DNA of 23,159 nucleotides, taken from the IMG/VR virus record IMGVR_UViG_3300025759_000732, positions 1 through 23,159 of that record; one strand, given 5' to 3'. The DNA is from a virus. Under the pieces are notes generated by a model. The model made no database searches and had not been told where the DNA came from. It worked only from the letters and a program-made list of their open reading frames with translations. This document shows, piece by piece, positions 1-7,163 of this stretch; within the stretch, counting starts at the first letter, position 1, and each line of letters starts with the position of its first letter. A program made the position numbers and the translations under genes.

Positions 1-1103
1 CAATGGAGTGGAACTACGAAGGATTTATTGATGAGCACGGAAGCCCAGTCTTCAATACTCCGAGTGATGACGTCTTTGACCCCCATGGAGAGTTAATAGA
101 TGTAGGTGTAATAGACCACTGGCAAAACGAAGCTGATGGTTTAAAAGGAGATCAAGACGCGCTAAACGAATTTTACAGGCAGTTTCCAAGAACTGAAGAA
201 CACGCGTTTAGGGATGAAACTAAAAATTCCATTTTTAATCTTGTTAAAATATACGAGCAAATAGACTACAACGAAGAAATGTCAAGGACACTAGGTATTT
301 CAACGGGTAGTTTTCAGTGGATTAACGGTGTAAAAGATACAAGCGTTATATTTTATCCAGATCCAAAAGGTAGATTTAAAATAAGTTGGGTACCACCAAC
401 ACACATACAAAATAAAATTGTAATAAAAAATGGTATAAAATATCCTGGTAATGAACATATGGGTGCTTTTGGTTGTGACTCATATGATATATCAGGAACT
501 GTAGATGGTAAAGGCTCTAAAGGAGCTTTACACGGTTTAACTAAGTTCAGTATGGAAGATGCGCCTGCTAATCAGTTTTTCTTAGAGTATATAGCTAGAC
601 CACAAACCGCAGAGATGTTCTTTGAAGATGTTCTAATGGCATTAGTATTTTATGGGATGCCTTTGCTTGCAGAGAACAACAAGCCTCGTCTATTGTATTA
701 TTTACGAAGACGTGGTTACAGAGGTTTTAGTATGAACCGCCCTGATAAAGTTTGGAATAAATTATCAACTGCAGAAAAAGAAATAGGTGGTATACCAAAC
801 TCAAGCGAAGATATAAAACAAGCACATGCCGCGGCTATTGAAATGTACATACAGAACCACGTAGGTATGAACGCTGAAGGTCAATTTGGTAGTTGTTATT
901 TTAACGAGTTGTTAAACGACTGGGCTAAATTTGATATAAACAAAAGAACGAAACACGACGCTTCTATAAGCTCTGGTCTTGCAATAATGGCTTGTAATAG
1001 GCATTTATATAGACCAAATGCTGTGATAGAAAAACCAAAACTAAATATAAGTATTGCTAAGTATTCAAACAATGGTAATATGTCAAAAATAATTAAAAAA
1101 TAA
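1..1103 (+). CDS. terL: Large terminase subunit, C-terminal nuclease part (5' partial)
   Basis: This is the DNA-packaging motor nuclease that cuts concatemeric DNA and feeds it into the portal. The frame is open to the window edge and no Walker ATPase motif is present, so the N-terminal ATPase half lies upstream. The ATG at base 3 is probably an internal methionine. With residues counted from that ATG, the RNase H-like nuclease signature is visible: GCDSYD (D159), the MPLLAENN segment (E224) and KHD (D319), which are the usual acidic metal ligands. The segment MFFEDVLMALVFYGMPLLAE followed by an Arg-rich strand is typical of phage TerL C-termini. Two bases separate its TAA from the portal ATG, and a terminase-portal order is the norm in tailed phages. 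The family call is safe; the resemblance to crAss-like TerL is from memory. Confidence 0.9.
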   Translation, partial: MEWNYEGFIDEHGSPVFNTPSDDVFDPHGELIDVGVIDHWQNEADGLKGDQDALNEFYRQFPRTEEHAFRDETKNSIFNLVKIYEQIDYNEEMSRTLGISTGSFQWINGVKDTSVIFYPDPKGRFKISWVPPTHIQNKIVIKNGIKYPGNEHMGAFGCDSYDISGTVDGKGSKGALHGLTKFSMEDAPANQFFLEYIARPQTAEMFFEDVLMALVFYGMPLLAENNKPRLLYYLRRRGYRGFSMNRPDKVWNKLSTAEKEIGGIPNSSEDIKQAHAAAIEMYIQNHVGMNAEGQFGSCYFNELLNDWAKFDINKRTKHDASISSGLAIMACNRHLYRPNAVIEKPKLNISIAKYSNNGNMSKIIKK

Positions 1104-1105
1104 AT

Positions 1106-3517
1106 ATGGCTGTAAGAAGTTATTTCCCATCTCAAGTTGTAAGTGACGTTGAAAAAATGAGTTACGACTATGGTTTAAAAGTAGCTAAAGCTATTGAAGC
1201 CGAGTGGTTTCATACTGAAAAAGGTAGTAATAGATATAGAACAAATCATAACAACTATCATAACCTTAGGTTATACGCAAGAGGTGAACAATCAATACAA
1301 AAATACAAAGACGAATTATCTATAAATGGTGATTTATCTTATTTAAATTTAGACTGGAAACCAGTGCCTATTATACCTAAGTTTGTTGATATAGTTGTAA
1401 ATGGTATTGCAGAAAGAACTTATGATATAAAAGCATATTCACAAGATCCATATGGAGTAGAACAACGTACTCAATATATGGAATCAATGTTAAAAGATAT
1501 TAGGTCTTCAGAAATAAATGATTTTGTTCAAGAAACAACAGGTATAAATTTATATGAAAACGATCGCAACATACTGCCTGGTTCTGAAGAAGAATTAAAG
1601 CTGCATATGCAGTTAACATATAAACAAGCTGTAGAGTTAGCTGAAGAACAAGCTTTAAACGTTTTATTTGAAGGTAGTAATTACGAATTAATTAAAAAAC
1701 AGTTTTATTATGATTTAACTGTTTTAGGTATTGGTGCTGTTAAAACTGGATTTAATACATCTGAAGGTGTTGTTGTTGAATACGTCGATCCTGCAGACTT
1801 AGTTTATTCATATACTGAATCACCATATTTTGATGATTTATATTACGTTGGTGAAGTTAAAATGATACCTATAAATGAACTTGTAAAACAGTTTCCACAT
1901 TTAGATCAAGAGCAATTAGAAGATATAATTAGAAGTAAAAGTTATCACCAAGCTAACTACCACAATAATTCATACAATACATTAGAAGAAGATAACAATA
2001 AAGTTCAAGTTTTATATTTTAATTATAAAACTTATATGAACGAAGTTTACAAAGTAAAAGAAACTGGTACTGGTGCTGAAAAAATATTAGAAAAAGATGA
2101 TACTTTTAATCCACCAGAAGATTCTGATAATTTTGGCAAACTACATAGATCAGTAGAGTGTTTATATGACGGTGCTATAATACTTGGCACTGATAAATTG
2201 CTTAAATGGGAAATGGCTAAAAACATGATGAGGCCAAAAAGCGATTTTACTAAAGTAAAAATGAATTACGCTGTTGTAGCTCCTCGTATGTATAAAGGTC
2301 GTATAGAGTCGTTAGTACAACGTATCACTGGTTTTGCAGATATGATACAATTAACTCATTTAAAGTTACAGCAAGTACTATCTCGCATGGTACCAGATGG
2401 TGTTTATTTAGATGCTGATGGTCTTGCTGAAATAGATTTAGGTAACGGAACAAACTATAATCCACAAGAGGCTTTAAATATGTTTTTCCAAACAGGATCT
2501 GTAATCGGTAGATCGTTTACAAGTGAAGGAGATATGAATCCTGGTAAAGTGCCAATACAAGAAATACAGTCTAGTAATGGCGGTGCTAAAATGCAAAGTT
2601 TGATTGGTACGTATAATTATTATTTACAAATGATTAGAGATGTAACCGGTCTTAATGAAGCTAGAGATGGTAGTATGCCAGACAAAAACGCTTTAGTTGG
2701 AGTACAGAAATTAGCTGCCGCTAATTCTAATACCGCGACAAGACATATATTACAAGCTGGTTTGTACTTAACTTCTCAGGCAGCAGAGTGTTTGTCACTT
2801 AGAATATCTGACATATTAGAGTATTCACCAACAGCAGATGCCTTTGTACAAGCTATAGGTGCTCATAACGTAGCAACTCTTGATGAAATGTCTAATTTAC
2901 ATTTATATGATTTTGGTATATTTATAGAGTTAACTCCTGATGAAGAAGAAAAAGCTTTGCTTGAAAATAATATACAAGTTGCTTTAGCACAACAGAATAT
3001 AGAGCTTGAAGACGCTATTGATCTTAGAGAAATAAAAAATATAAAGCTAGCTAATCAATTATTAAAAATACGTAGACAACAAAAATTAGAAAGAGATCAA
3101 GCTATAGCACAGCAAAATATACAAGCGCAAGCACAGGCTAATATGCAAACACAGCAGGCGGCTGCTCAACTTGAAGTTCAAAAAAATCAAGCTAAGATGC
3201 AGGCAGAAGCGCAACTTGAACAAATGAAAGCTCAAATGGAATCTCAAAAAATGCAACAAGAAGTAGAGTATAAAAAAGAACTTATGCAGTTAGAGTTTCA
3301 AATAAATATGCAGTTAAAAAATATAGAAGTTGAAGGTTATAAAGCAAGAGAAAAAGAAAAAGAAAATCGTAAAGACGAAAGAACTAGAATACAAGCTACA
3401 CAACAAAGTGAGCTTATAGATCAAAGAAAAAGTGCAAAAGCACCTAAAAACTTTGAGTCTGCAGGTAATGATATACTAGGAGGCGGATTTGATTTAGGTG
3501 CGTTTGAACCTAGATAA
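1106..3517 (+). CDS. Portal protein (crAss-like size and layout)
   Basis: The portal forms the dodecameric ring at one capsid vertex through which DNA is packaged and ejected. At 803 residues it is long for a portal but matches crAss-like portals as I remember them. Visible features are a mixed N-terminal domain, the wing-like YVDPADLVYSYTESPYFDD segment around residues 225-245, and the clip/stem segment TGLNEARDGSMPDKNALVG around 513-532. A Gln/Lys/Glu-rich helical tail follows at about 655-770, almost certainly a coiled coil that could form a long barrel into the capsid. The protein ends in a Gly-rich FDLGAFEPR tail. The start is the first ATG after the terminase stop (2-base gap) and has an A-rich leader without a Shine-Dalgarno sequence. 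The position between terminase and scaffold/capsid genes agrees with the call. Confidence 0.9.
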   Translation: MAVRSYFPSQVVSDVEKMSYDYGLKVAKAIEAEWFHTEKGSNRYRTNHNNYHNLRLYARGEQSIQKYKDELSINGDLSYLNLDWKPVPIIPKFVDIVVNGIAERTYDIKAYSQDPYGVEQRTQYMESMLKDIRSSEINDFVQETTGINLYENDRNILPGSEEELKLHMQLTYKQAVELAEEQALNVLFEGSNYELIKKQFYYDLTVLGIGAVKTGFNTSEGVVVEYVDPADLVYSYTESPYFDDLYYVGEVKMIPINELVKQFPHLDQEQLEDIIRSKSYHQANYHNNSYNTLEEDNNKVQVLYFNYKTYMNEVYKVKETGTGAEKILEKDDTFNPPEDSDNFGKLHRSVECLYDGAIILGTDKLLKWEMAKNMMRPKSDFTKVKMNYAVVAPRMYKGRIESLVQRITGFADMIQLTHLKLQQVLSRMVPDGVYLDADGLAEIDLGNGTNYNPQEALNMFFQTGSVIGRSFTSEGDMNPGKVPIQEIQSSNGGAKMQSLIGTYNYYLQMIRDVTGLNEARDGSMPDKNALVGVQKLAAANSNTATRHILQAGLYLTSQAAECLSLRISDILEYSPTADAFVQAIGAHNVATLDEMSNLHLYDFGIFIELTPDEEEKALLENNIQVALAQQNIELEDAIDLREIKNIKLANQLLKIRRQQKLERDQAIAQQNIQAQAQANMQTQQAAAQLEVQKNQAKMQAEAQLEQMKAQMESQKMQQEVEYKKELMQLEFQINMQLKNIEVEGYKAREKEKENRKDERTRIQATQQSELIDQRKSAKAPKNFESAGNDILGGGFDLGAFEPR

Positions 3518-3520
3518 AGA

Positions 3521-3545
3521 TTATTAATTATTATTATATTATATT
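3521..3545 (+). promoter_or_regulatory. AT-only leader before the scaffold candidate, nearly duplicated at 6257-6282
   Basis: These 25 bases contain only A and T and end directly at the ATG. The leader at 6257-6282 is almost the same: both begin TTATTAATT, both end TATTATATT, and both continue into ATGGCAAAAAA. There is no Shine-Dalgarno sequence. It may be a translation-start element of the Bacteroidetes type, a phage promoter, or both. The function is inferred; only the similarity is seen. Confidence 0.45.
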
Positions 3546-4757
3546 ATGGCAAAAAAGAAAAAAGAAAAAGTAGTCGAAAAGGCTGCTGAAGACAACGTTA
3601 TAAAAGTTGATCTTAAAAAACAAAATAAACAAGAAGATGACAATGTCATCAAAGTAGATTTAAGTAAACCACCAAAAACAAAAGAAGATGCCGTTCCAGA
3701 GCAAAGCACAGATGAGATACATGTACGCGACGAATCCGAAACTAGCGAAAAAGTGGTCGAAGAAATCATCGAGGAAACAAATGAAGAACTTGCCGGAGAA
3801 GAAAAATCCGATACCGTTCAAGATGAAACACCCACTCTTGAAGAAGTAACAGAAGAAGAAGTTCAAGAACAAACAGAAGAATTAGCTGAAGAAGTTCAAG
3901 AAGCTATAGAAGAAGCTCAAGAAACTGGACAAGCAATACCTGAAAATTTACAAAAAGTTGTAGATTTTATGGAGGAAACTGGTGGTACACTAGAAGATTA
4001 CGTACGTCTTAATCAAGATTATTCTAGTTACGACGACATGACAATATTAAGAGAGTATTATAAACAAACTAAATCTCATTTATCATCTGATGAAATAGAA
4101 TTTTTAATTGAAGATTCGTTCTCGTATGACGAGGAAGTAGATGAAGAAAGAGATATTAAAAAGAAAAAAATAGCGTTAAAAGAGCAAGTTGCCAACGCTA
4201 AAAGCCACTTAGACGGGCAAAAGTCTAAATACTATGAAGAAGTTAAAGCTGGTTCAAAGCTCACGAGTGAGCAACAGAAAGCAATTAACTTTTTTAATAG
4301 ATATAACAAAGAAAGCGAAGAGAATAAAAAAATAGCGGACAAACAAACTAATACTTTTAAATTAAAAACTCAACAAGTTTTTAACGATAAATTCAAAGGT
4401 TTTGAATATAACGTCGGTGATAAAAAATATCGGTTTAACGTGAAGAACGCTGCAGAGATACAAGAAACACAAAGCGACATTAATAATTTTGTCAAGAAGT
4501 TCTTGAATGAAAACAATGAAATGTCAGACGCTAAAGGTTATCATAAATCTTTATATACAGCAATGAATCCCGACGCTATTGCTAAGCATTTTTATGAGCA
4601 AGGTAAAGCTGATGCTATGAAAGAAAGCATTGCTAGGGCTAAAAACGTAAGCATGGACCCAAGGCAATCATTTTCAAACGATAACACTAGTGGGCCTAAA
4701 ATAAGAGTACTTAGCGATACTTCTCCAACTTTTAAGTTTAAAATTAAAAATAAATAA
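3546..4757 (+). CDS. Putative scaffolding / capsid assembly protein
   Basis: This 403-residue protein lies between portal and major capsid protein, the usual place of a scaffold. The N-terminus is Lys-rich (MAKKKKEKVVEKA), followed by an extremely acidic Glu/Thr/Val-rich stretch at about residues 45-125 that is probably helical or disordered. A charged helical body follows, with segments such as VDFMEETGGTLEDYVRLNQDY and HLDGQKSKYYEEVKAGSKLT. The C-terminus is basic (TFKFKIKNK), like the coat-binding tails of known scaffolds. The octapeptide DNVIKVDL occurs twice, at residues 16-23 and 32-39, with different codons. I have no catalytic motif for it; scaffold is inferred from position, charge and predicted helicity. 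Alternatives are a minor head protein or a protein packaged with the capsid. The start follows the AT-only leader, 28 bases after the portal stop. Confidence 0.6.
   Translation: MAKKKKEKVVEKAAEDNVIKVDLKKQNKQEDDNVIKVDLSKPPKTKEDAVPEQSTDEIHVRDESETSEKVVEEIIEETNEELAGEEKSDTVQDETPTLEEVTEEEVQEQTEELAEEVQEAIEEAQETGQAIPENLQKVVDFMEETGGTLEDYVRLNQDYSSYDDMTILREYYKQTKSHLSSDEIEFLIEDSFSYDEEVDEERDIKKKKIALKEQVANAKSHLDGQKSKYYEEVKAGSKLTSEQQKAINFFNRYNKESEENKKIADKQTNTFKLKTQQVFNDKFKGFEYNVGDKKYRFNVKNAAEIQETQSDINNFVKKFLNENNEMSDAKGYHKSLYTAMNPDAIAKHFYEQGKADAMKESIARAKNVSMDPRQSFSNDNTSGPKIRVLSDTSPTFKFKIKNK
3591..3662 (+). repeat. Two copies of a DNVIKVDL peptide motif
   Basis: The two copies are at 3591-3614 and 3639-3662, inside the scaffold candidate. 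The peptides are identical, but six of the eight codons differ synonymously (gac/gac and aaa/aaa are among the few shared). The DNA has therefore diverged while the peptide has been kept, which points to a short functional motif rather than a recent slippage repeat. Confidence 0.7.
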
Positions 4758-4778
4758 CTAATTTAAAAAAAATTAAAA

Positions 4779-6212
4779 ATGGCAATTACAAGTGCGAGTG
4801 GCGTAGATGCTGCTCCTAGAAAACAAACGCTTGCGACTAACTATGTAGACTTTACGTCTGCAGCAACTGAAGGTTGGGCGCAACAATACTTACCAGATCT
4901 TATGGAAAAAGAAGCTGAGATTTATGGTAAGAGAACAATCGCAGGTTTCTTAGCTCAAGTAGGAGCTGAAGAAGCTTCTAACTCTGATAGAGTAATCTGG
5001 TCAGAGCAAGGAAGATTACACCTAGCTTATACTGCAACTAATGCTGACGTTTCTTTAAACATATTTACAATTGTAAACGATGTTGACGGAAACACTGTTG
5101 GCGCTGATCACGGTATTAGAGTTGGTGATACTGTATTAATTTCAGAAGCTTCTGGAAACACTATTAGAGGTTTTGTTAGTGCAGTTTCAACTAACACTGT
5201 TACAGTTTTACCTTATACTCACGCTGACTGTGACGCTGCTGGTTTAACTGATGGTGATGACTTTAGAATATTAGTTTATGGTTCTGAATTTGCAAAAGGA
5301 CAAGATGGTAGATCCTCTGCTAACGAGCCTAAGTTCAAGTCTCATATGAACAAGCACATTATCATGAAAGATTACTACGAAGTATCTGGATCTGATACTG
5401 CTCAAATTGGTTGGATCGAAGTGTCTGGTGAAGAAGGACAAAACGGTTACCTATGGTACTTAAAAGCTGAAGGTGATACTAGAGCTCGTTTCACTGATTA
5501 CTTAGAAATGGCTATGATGGAAAGCGAGTTAAGCTTAACTGCTGCTCCTTCTGGTGTACCAACTAACGCTGGTGATACTGGTGCTGATGGCTCTGGTACT
5601 GAAGGTTTATTCAAAGCTATTGAAAACAGAGGTCACCAAACTACTGGTGTTGTAGGTTCTGATCCTGCTACTGATTTAGCTGAGTTTGATGCTATCTTAG
5701 CTGTATTTGACCAAAACGGTGCTATTGAAGAAAACATGATGTTTGTTGACAGATCAACTAGCTTAGCTATTGATGATATGTTAGCTTCAATGAACTCTTA
5801 TGGTTCAGGTGGTACTTCTTACGGAGTATTTAACAACTCTGAAGACATGGCATTAAATTTAGGTTTCTCTGGTTTCAGAAGAGGTTCTTATGACTTCTAT
5901 AAATCTGACTTTAAATACCTAAATGACAAAGGTACTAGAGGCGCTTTAAATGATACTACAAACGCAGTTAGAGGGGTTGTTATTCCTGCTGGTGTATCTT
6001 CAGTTTATGATGAGCAATTAGGTTCTAATATGAAACGTCCTTTCTTACATGTAAGATATAGAGCTTCACAAACTGATGACCGAAGATTAAAAACTTGGGT
6101 TACTGGTTCTGTTGGTGCTGCTACTACTGGTAAAGACGTGATGGAAGTTCACTACTTATCTGAAAGATGTTTAATTACACAAGGAGCTAATAACTTCATG
6201 TTAATGAACTAA
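4779..6212 (+). CDS. Major capsid protein (HK97-fold, crAss-like type)
   Basis: This 477-residue protein is the head shell subunit. Motifs I associate with crAss-like and marine Bacteroidetes phage capsid proteins are the N-terminal TLATNYVDFTSAATEGWAQQ, VIWSEQGRLHLAY at residues 72-84, YEVSGSDTAQIGW at 200-212, and the following GYLWYLKAEGDTRARFTDYL. Residues of about 90-165 are Val/Thr/Gly-rich with alternating strands (RVGDTVLISEASGNTIRGFV) and may be an inserted beta domain on the HK97 core. Codon use differs from the neighbours: by hand count AAC outnumbers AAT about 21 to 6 and TTC is about as common as TTT, while other genes here favour AAT and TTT. This fits very high expression. The start has an A-rich leader, and a strong terminator follows the stop. 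The fold is inferred, not computed. Confidence 0.9.
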   Translation: MAITSASGVDAAPRKQTLATNYVDFTSAATEGWAQQYLPDLMEKEAEIYGKRTIAGFLAQVGAEEASNSDRVIWSEQGRLHLAYTATNADVSLNIFTIVNDVDGNTVGADHGIRVGDTVLISEASGNTIRGFVSAVSTNTVTVLPYTHADCDAAGLTDGDDFRILVYGSEFAKGQDGRSSANEPKFKSHMNKHIIMKDYYEVSGSDTAQIGWIEVSGEEGQNGYLWYLKAEGDTRARFTDYLEMAMMESELSLTAAPSGVPTNAGDTGADGSGTEGLFKAIENRGHQTTGVVGSDPATDLAEFDAILAVFDQNGAIEENMMFVDRSTSLAIDDMLASMNSYGSGGTSYGVFNNSEDMALNLGFSGFRRGSYDFYKSDFKYLNDKGTRGALNDTTNAVRGVVIPAGVSSVYDEQLGSNMKRPFLHVRYRASQTDDRRLKTWVTGSVGAATTGKDVMEVHYLSERCLITQGANNFMLMN

Positions 6213-6225
6213 ACATTTATTTTAA

Positions 6226-6260
6226 GGATCGAGGCTTCGGCCTCGACCCTTTCTTTTTAT
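6226..6260 (+). terminator. Rho-independent terminator after the capsid gene
   Basis: TCGAGGC (6229-6235) pairs perfectly with GCCTCGA (6240-6246) around a TTCG tetraloop closed by C-G, the most stable RNA loop type. Two more G-C pairs lie outside an A-C mismatch. A T-rich run (6250-6260) follows. It starts 13 bases after the capsid stop codon. It should set the 3' end of a highly expressed capsid transcript, with partial read-through or a new promoter serving the genes downstream. Confidence 0.9.
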
Positions 6261-6282
6261 TAATTTTATTATATATTATATT
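6257..6282 (+). promoter_or_regulatory. AT-only leader after the terminator, near copy of 3521-3545
   Basis: These 26 bases of A and T differ from the leader at 3521-3545 by roughly one inserted base and one or two substitutions, and run into the same ATGGCAAAAAA start. The leader begins inside the terminator's T-run, where a new transcript start would be useful, so a promoter role is plausible. I see no classical TAnnTTTG Bacteroidetes -7 element in it. Confidence 0.45.
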
Positions 6283-7107
6283 ATGGCAAAAAAACAAAAA
6301 ATAGAAGAGGTAGAGGTACCTGTTGTTGAAACACCAGTTGTTGAAACACCAAAACCTAAAACAAAAACAAAATCTCATCCAGAAGACGGTTGGGTTATAA
6401 AAGATAGGATGTACTATCTTAAAAATGGTAGGTCTCCATTAACTTACTTAATAAGAGGTAGTGGCATATATTGGTTTGACGAAGAAAAAGGTTATGAAAG
6501 AGAATTAAAATATACCTCAAACCAAAGAACTTGTTTTGTTGATGAAATGAAAGGGCAGCAAAGATTAGCTCATATTATTTTTGAAAACGGCTCTTTATTT
6601 GTTCCTAAAAATAAAACTGTTTTACAAAAATTACTATCAATATATCATCCTCAAAAAGATAAGTTATTTGAAGAACATAAACCTGTTGAAATAGCTAAAA
6701 ATCAAATAGAAGATTTAAATTTAGAAGTTGACGCGTTGTTAGCAGCTAGAGACATGGAGATTGATATGGCAGAAGCTATTATGCGTGTAGAATTAGGTTC
6801 TAAGGTATCAGATATGAGTTCTAAGGAAATAAAGCGTGACTTATTACTGTTTGCTAAGAAAAATCCTAATTTATTCTTAGAATTAGCTTCTGACGATAAT
6901 GTTCAACTTAGAAATTTTGGTATTAAAGCTACAGAGCTTGGTATTATAAAATTAACTCAAGATCAAAGAAACTTTTTATGGGGGTCAAATGATAGACCTA
7001 TAATGACAGTTCCATTTGACGAGCACCCATACACTGCTTTAGCACATTGGTTTAAAACTGATGAAGGTATGGAGATATATGCAAATATAGAAAAAAGATT
7101 AAACTAA
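6283..7107 (+). CDS. Unidentified protein of the head-neck gene cluster
   Basis: I do not recognise a named family for this 274-residue protein. The N-terminus (residues 1-35) is low-complexity and Lys/Pro/Val-rich, with VVETP repeated twice in tandem, and starts with the same MAKK as the scaffold candidate. A compact domain follows at about 36-125 (DGWVIKDRMYYLKNGRSPLT, FVDEMKGQQRLAHIIFENGS, FVPKNKTVLQKLLSIYHP) that looks like a small beta-rich fold. The C-terminal 140 residues are helical and charged (EVDALLAARDMEIDMAEAIM). The gene sits directly behind the capsid terminator and before the connector genes, so a head, head-decoration or neck-assembly role is likely. I infer this from position only. 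The start follows the shared AT leader. Confidence 0.8.
   Translation: MAKKQKIEEVEVPVVETPVVETPKPKTKTKSHPEDGWVIKDRMYYLKNGRSPLTYLIRGSGIYWFDEEKGYERELKYTSNQRTCFVDEMKGQQRLAHIIFENGSLFVPKNKTVLQKLLSIYHPQKDKLFEEHKPVEIAKNQIEDLNLEVDALLAARDMEIDMAEAIMRVELGSKVSDMSSKEIKRDLLLFAKKNPNLFLELASDDNVQLRNFGIKATELGIIKLTQDQRNFLWGSNDRPIMTVPFDEHPYTALAHWFKTDEGMEIYANIEKRLN
6322..6351 (+). repeat. Perfect tandem 15-bp repeat (two copies)
   Basis: GTTGTTGAAACACCA occurs twice back to back, encoding VVETP-VVETP in the disordered N-terminus of the gene at 6283. Because the DNA is identical, it is probably a recent slippage duplication and may vary in copy number between relatives. Confidence 0.8.
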
Positions 7108-7113
7108 TCAAAC

Positions 7114-7152
7114 TGTAGGAGCGGTCGCTCTACGGGGCGATCGCAAACTACA
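7114..7152 (+). promoter_or_regulatory. GC-rich intergenic hairpin (structured RNA, not a classical terminator)
   Basis: GCGGTCGC (7121-7128) pairs with GCGATCGC (7137-7144) over 8 bp with one G-T wobble, around an 8-base loop. An outer 5-bp stem, TGTAG (7114-7118) with CTACA (7148-7152), is separated by a small 2x3 internal loop. An alternative small hairpin, GAGC-GGTC-GCTC, overlaps the left arm. No U-run follows, only an A-rich stretch up to the next ATG. In DNA this AT-rich, so GC-rich a structure is unlikely to be chance. It may stabilise or be a processing site of the mRNA, or be a weak or factor-dependent terminator. Confidence 0.65.
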
Positions 7153-7163
7153 ACAAAAAAATT

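Noticed and set aside
3-5. ATG at base 3 as the true start of the terminase gene
   Set aside because: The protein from here lacks the ATPase half that every large terminase has, and the frame is open to the window edge. The real start must lie upstream.
3539-3872. Short - strand frames opposite the start of the scaffold candidate
   Set aside because: The Phe/Cys/Ser-rich products are mirror images of the Lys/Glu-rich coding strand. No start signals are seen, and no other - strand genes exist in the window.
7114-7152. GC-rich hairpin read as a Rho-independent terminator
   Set aside because: No T-run follows on the + strand. On the - strand the stem would be followed by a mixed sequence, and there is no gene on that strand to terminate.
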